From contig JAQBPO010000040.1 in NCBI GenBank assembly GCA_028287465.1, positions 1-47,148 of the forward strand: DNA of 47,148 nt, read 5' to 3'. The stretch is from Fibrobacterota bacterium (lineage in GTDB: Bacteria > Fibrobacterota > Fibrobacteria > UBA11236). Shown here piece by piece: positions 44,794 to 47,148 of this stretch. The position numbers were made by a program, and so were the translations under genes. The stretch's first letter is position 1. Each line of letters opens with the position of its first letter. The notes under the pieces are model-generated. The model did no database searches and was not told the origin of the DNA. It saw only the letters and a program-made list of their open reading frames with translations.

Positions 44794-45789
44794 ATGAACG
44801 AAGAACACCAGTTGAAATTCGAACAGCTCTCCCCGGTCCTGATCAAGTTCCTGGCGCGCTATGGATTCGGGGAATCGTGCGCCATCACCCTGGCGGGCAC
44901 GGCGGGTTCGCGCCGCGTCTATTTCCGCCTGCAGGAGGGCCTGCGGAATTTCATCGTGCTGGTCTCGCCTCCGGACGACGCGGACTTCGGGCGCTTCCTG
45001 CGCATCACCCAGTTCTACCGGCTGATGAACTTCCCCGTGCCCATGGTCTATTGCATCGACGACGCGGCCCATCAGGTGATCCTGGAGGACCTCGGCGATC
45101 GGAGGCTGTACGATCTCATCAAACAGGGCGAGCCGCCCCTGGAGCTCTACCAAAAGGTGATCCACCAGCTGGTCGACCTCCAGACGCGCTGTTTCCAATG
45201 GCATCAGGAGTGCCCGGACATCCGCTCCCGCCTCTTCGACGAGCATGATCTCCTGTGGGAGACGGATTACTACGCGGCCCAGTACCTGCAAGGGCATCGC
45301 GCCATCGTCTATTCCGCCAAGGAGAAGGCCACGCTGGACGGGCTGTTCCATGAGCTCGCCCGCAAGGTGGACGCCCAGCCGAAGTCGATCATGCATCGAG
45401 ATTTCCAATCCCAGAACCTGATGATCCAGTTCGACGGCACGGTGCGCGTGATCGATTACCAGGGAAGCCGCCTGGGATCCGTCTATTACGACCTCGCCTC
45501 CCTGCTGCTCGATCCCTATACCATGCTGCCGGACGAGGACGTCATGGAACTGCTGCGTTACTACCACGCCAAATCGCTCAACCCCCTGGCCTTCGGGGAC
45601 ATGCTGCACCAGTTCCTGCTGGCGGCCTCGCAACGGGTCATGCAGGCCCTCGGAGCGTATTGCTTCCTGAGCCGGCATAAGGGCCTGCCGCAATTCAAGG
45701 CGTACATCGAACCGGGGGAAAAGCGCTTGCGTTGGATCCTGGACCGGCTGGGATGGGCGGAGCTGAAAGCGGTGCTTCCCAGGCCCTGA
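44794..45789 (+). CDS. APH-fold sugar kinase, AmgK-like
   Basis: A 331-aa protein of the aminoglycoside phosphotransferase fold. Catalytic loop H201-x-D203-x4-N208 is in SIMHRDFQSQNLMIQ, and the metal-binding D221 is in VIDYQGSRLGSVYYDLASLL. The N-terminal lobe contains GSRRVYFRL and the hinge ILEDLGDRRLYDLI. The DYQGSRLG phrase and length resemble AmgK, the N-acetylmuramate/N-acetylglucosamine anomeric kinase of cell-wall recycling; no MurU partner is visible in the window, so the assignment is moderate. I start at 44794 since TACCTT lies directly upstream. A terminator follows. Confidence 0.85.
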   Translation: MNEEHQLKFEQLSPVLIKFLARYGFGESCAITLAGTAGSRRVYFRLQEGLRNFIVLVSPPDDADFGRFLRITQFYRLMNFPVPMVYCIDDAAHQVILEDLGDRRLYDLIKQGEPPLELYQKVIHQLVDLQTRCFQWHQECPDIRSRLFDEHDLLWETDYYAAQYLQGHRAIVYSAKEKATLDGLFHELARKVDAQPKSIMHRDFQSQNLMIQFDGTVRVIDYQGSRLGSVYYDLASLLLDPYTMLPDEDVMELLRYYHAKSLNPLAFGDMLHQFLLAASQRVMQALGAYCFLSRHKGLPQFKAYIEPGEKRLRWILDRLGWAELKAVLPRP

Positions 45790-45790
45790 C

Positions 45791-45824
45791 CGGAGCCCCG
45801 GAATGGCTCCGTCCCCGTTTTTTT
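45791..45824 (+). terminator. Rho-independent terminator after the kinase gene
   Basis: CGGAGCC (45791-45797) pairs with GGCTCCG (45805-45811) around a seven-base loop. After TCCCCG comes a run of seven T (45818-45824). This is the best intrinsic terminator in the window. Confidence 0.7.
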
Positions 45825-45907
45825 CCTAACTTTCACGCGTCTTCGGTACTGCGCGACGCGCTGGGGAAGGCTCCGCCGGAGCGTTCCCGGAAAGCGGAAG
45901 GGAAATC

Positions 45908-47148
45908 ATGGCGGGATTCCTCAAGGAAAAAAAACAATGGCTTGGCGCCAACTGGAAGGCGCTCCTCGCGATCACCCTGATCGGCCTGATCCCCTTCCTG
46001 GGATTCCTCACCACTCCGGATGGCGCCCTATACGCCTCCGATCAGTTGGGCGCGCCGGCCTGGAAGTTCTACTTCGACGCCTTGCGCTCCGGGACCGTCC
46101 CCATGTGGCATCCCTACGGACTGGGCGGCATGCCCTCCTTCGACGCCGGCTTCGGCGACGGGGCCTATCCCCTCTTCCTGCTCATCGGCATGATCATGCC
46201 CATCAAGACCTTCATCTCCTGGTGCTTCCTGACCCACGTCATCATCGCCGGCTGGTGCGCGTACTACCTGGTGAACCGCTTTTTCGGCCTCGGCCGCATG
46301 CTCTCGACGGCGCTGGCCGTCGCGTACATGTTCAACACCAACTTCATCTCGCATATCCACGCCGGGCATACGGGCAAGTTCTACATCATGACCTGGCTGC
46401 CGCTCTCCCTGTATCTGCTGCTCCGCAGCCTCAAGCCGGACGCGAAGTGGTACCACTCCGGCCTGTTCTCGCTTTCCATCACCCTTCTGCTGGCCACCTT
46501 CCATCCCCAGTTCATCTATTACGTGCTGATGGGCTATTTCCTGGTCTGGGCGTTCAAGGCGTTCTGGCTCGCCAAGGAGCGGCGCATCCCGGCCTTCCTG
46601 CTTTTGGGCGTGAAATTCTGGCTTCCGGTATTCTGCGGGATCGGCCTGGTGTTCTTCCTGTTCTATCCCGCCACGCAATACACCAAGTTCTTCGGCATCC
46701 GCGGCAGCGGGGAGAAGACCACCTATGAGCACGCGACATCCTGGTCGATGCATCCGGAGGAGACCGCCTCCCTGATCGTTCCCGAGTTCGGCGGCATCAA
46801 CGAGAAATACTGGGGCCGCAACCCGTTCAAGCTGAACTCGGAATACCCGGGCCTCTCCCTCTGGTTCCTGGGCATCCTCGGCTTCGCCCTCTTCCGCAAT
46901 ACCGGGAGGAAATGGTTCTGGCTCTGGGGCGGCGTGGCGCTCCTTTCCATCCTCTTCGGCCTGGGCGCCCATACCCCGCTCTTCCGCCTATTCTACTCCC
47001 TGGTGCCCGGCATCAAGAACTTCCGCGCCCCGAGCATGATGCTGTTCTGGCTGTCCACGGCCCTCCTGATCATGAGCGCGGACGGGCTATCGCGCCTCTC
47101 CGATCCCAAGGCCGTTCCCGCCGCCAGGAAGAAGGCCTGGGGCAAGCG
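45908..47148 (+). CDS. YfhO-family polytopic membrane protein (partial, C-terminus beyond window)
   Basis: 413 codons are visible. After MAGFLKEKKQWLGANWK comes a first helix (ALLAITLIGLIPFLGFL), then a typical YfhO loop, YASDQLGAPAWKFYFDAL with GTVPMWHPYGLGGMPSF, and a series of helices up to the edge, including LAVAYMFNTNFISHIHAGHT. In Gram-positive bacteria YfhO-type enzymes glycosylate lipoteichoic acid. In others they are uncharacterised GT-C-like proteins using polyprenyl sugars. GGAAGGG just upstream supports this ATG. The TAACTT box at 45827-45832 could be the promoter. It may act with the glycan genes. Confidence 0.88.
   Translation, partial: MAGFLKEKKQWLGANWKALLAITLIGLIPFLGFLTTPDGALYASDQLGAPAWKFYFDALRSGTVPMWHPYGLGGMPSFDAGFGDGAYPLFLLIGMIMPIKTFISWCFLTHVIIAGWCAYYLVNRFFGLGRMLSTALAVAYMFNTNFISHIHAGHTGKFYIMTWLPLSLYLLLRSLKPDAKWYHSGLFSLSITLLLATFHPQFIYYVLMGYFLVWAFKAFWLAKERRIPAFLLLGVKFWLPVFCGIGLVFFLFYPATQYTKFFGIRGSGEKTTYEHATSWSMHPEETASLIVPEFGGINEKYWGRNPFKLNSEYPGLSLWFLGILGFALFRNTGRKWFWLWGGVALLSILFGLGAHTPLFRLFYSLVPGIKNFRAPSMMLFWLSTALLIMSADGLSRLSDPKAVPAARKKAWGK

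Noticed and set aside
1-47148. tRNA, rRNA, transposase, integrase or phage genes
   Set aside because: None was recognised by eye. A tRNAscan-SE and ISfinder search would settle this.

Overview
The window is 47 kb of GC-rich bacterial chromosome. It carries ordinary housekeeping genes (rpe, aroC, fmt, rsmB), many envelope genes, and no rRNA, tRNA, phage, transposase or CRISPR that I can recognise. The cell is Gram-negative: there are several signal-peptide beta-barrel proteins and a very large surface protein. A TAnnTT box sits 6 to 30 bases before many start codons, much like the Bacteroidetes -7 element. Together with the giant PATR/DUF2341/LamG protein, this suggests the FCB superphylum, perhaps Fibrobacterota. 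That placement is inference and was not tested by any search.

Positions 1-17960 (minus strand) are one uninterrupted reading frame that runs off the left edge, at least 5,986 codons. It encodes a signal peptide, two PA14 domains, about 2,350 residues of autotransporter-associated beta-strand repeats, five DUF2341+LamG modules, an Fn3-like domain, a right-handed beta-helix, another LamG, and the start of a further Fn3-like domain. It looks like a secreted or cell-surface carbohydrate-binding adhesin.

Positions 18235-22654 hold rpe, an unknown protein, an arylamine N-acetyltransferase-like protein, a small barrel protein, aroC and a MazG-like pyrophosphohydrolase.

Positions 22821-31980 form an envelope-glycan island: an LtaS-like membrane phosphotransferase, a GT4 glycosyltransferase, a PAP2 phosphatase, a very unusual protein joining an outer-membrane barrel to a Wzx-like flippase, a FkbM-like methyltransferase-type protein, and a second GT4 on the opposite strand. 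They plausibly build and move a lipid-linked glycan.

Positions 32131-38306 hold an SH3b periplasmic protein, an outer-membrane barrel protein, rsmB, fmt and a GH17 beta-1,3-glucanase-like enzyme. Positions 38456-47148 hold a HAD phosphatase, a small tail-anchored protein, dTDP-glucose 4,6-dehydratase, an HD-GYP phosphodiesterase, larB, a beta-helix protein, a 72-aa protein resembling the flagellar rod/hook C-terminus, an AmgK-like sugar kinase, and the start of a YfhO-family membrane protein.

Most long open frames opposite or beside these genes are GC-driven shadows and are left out.
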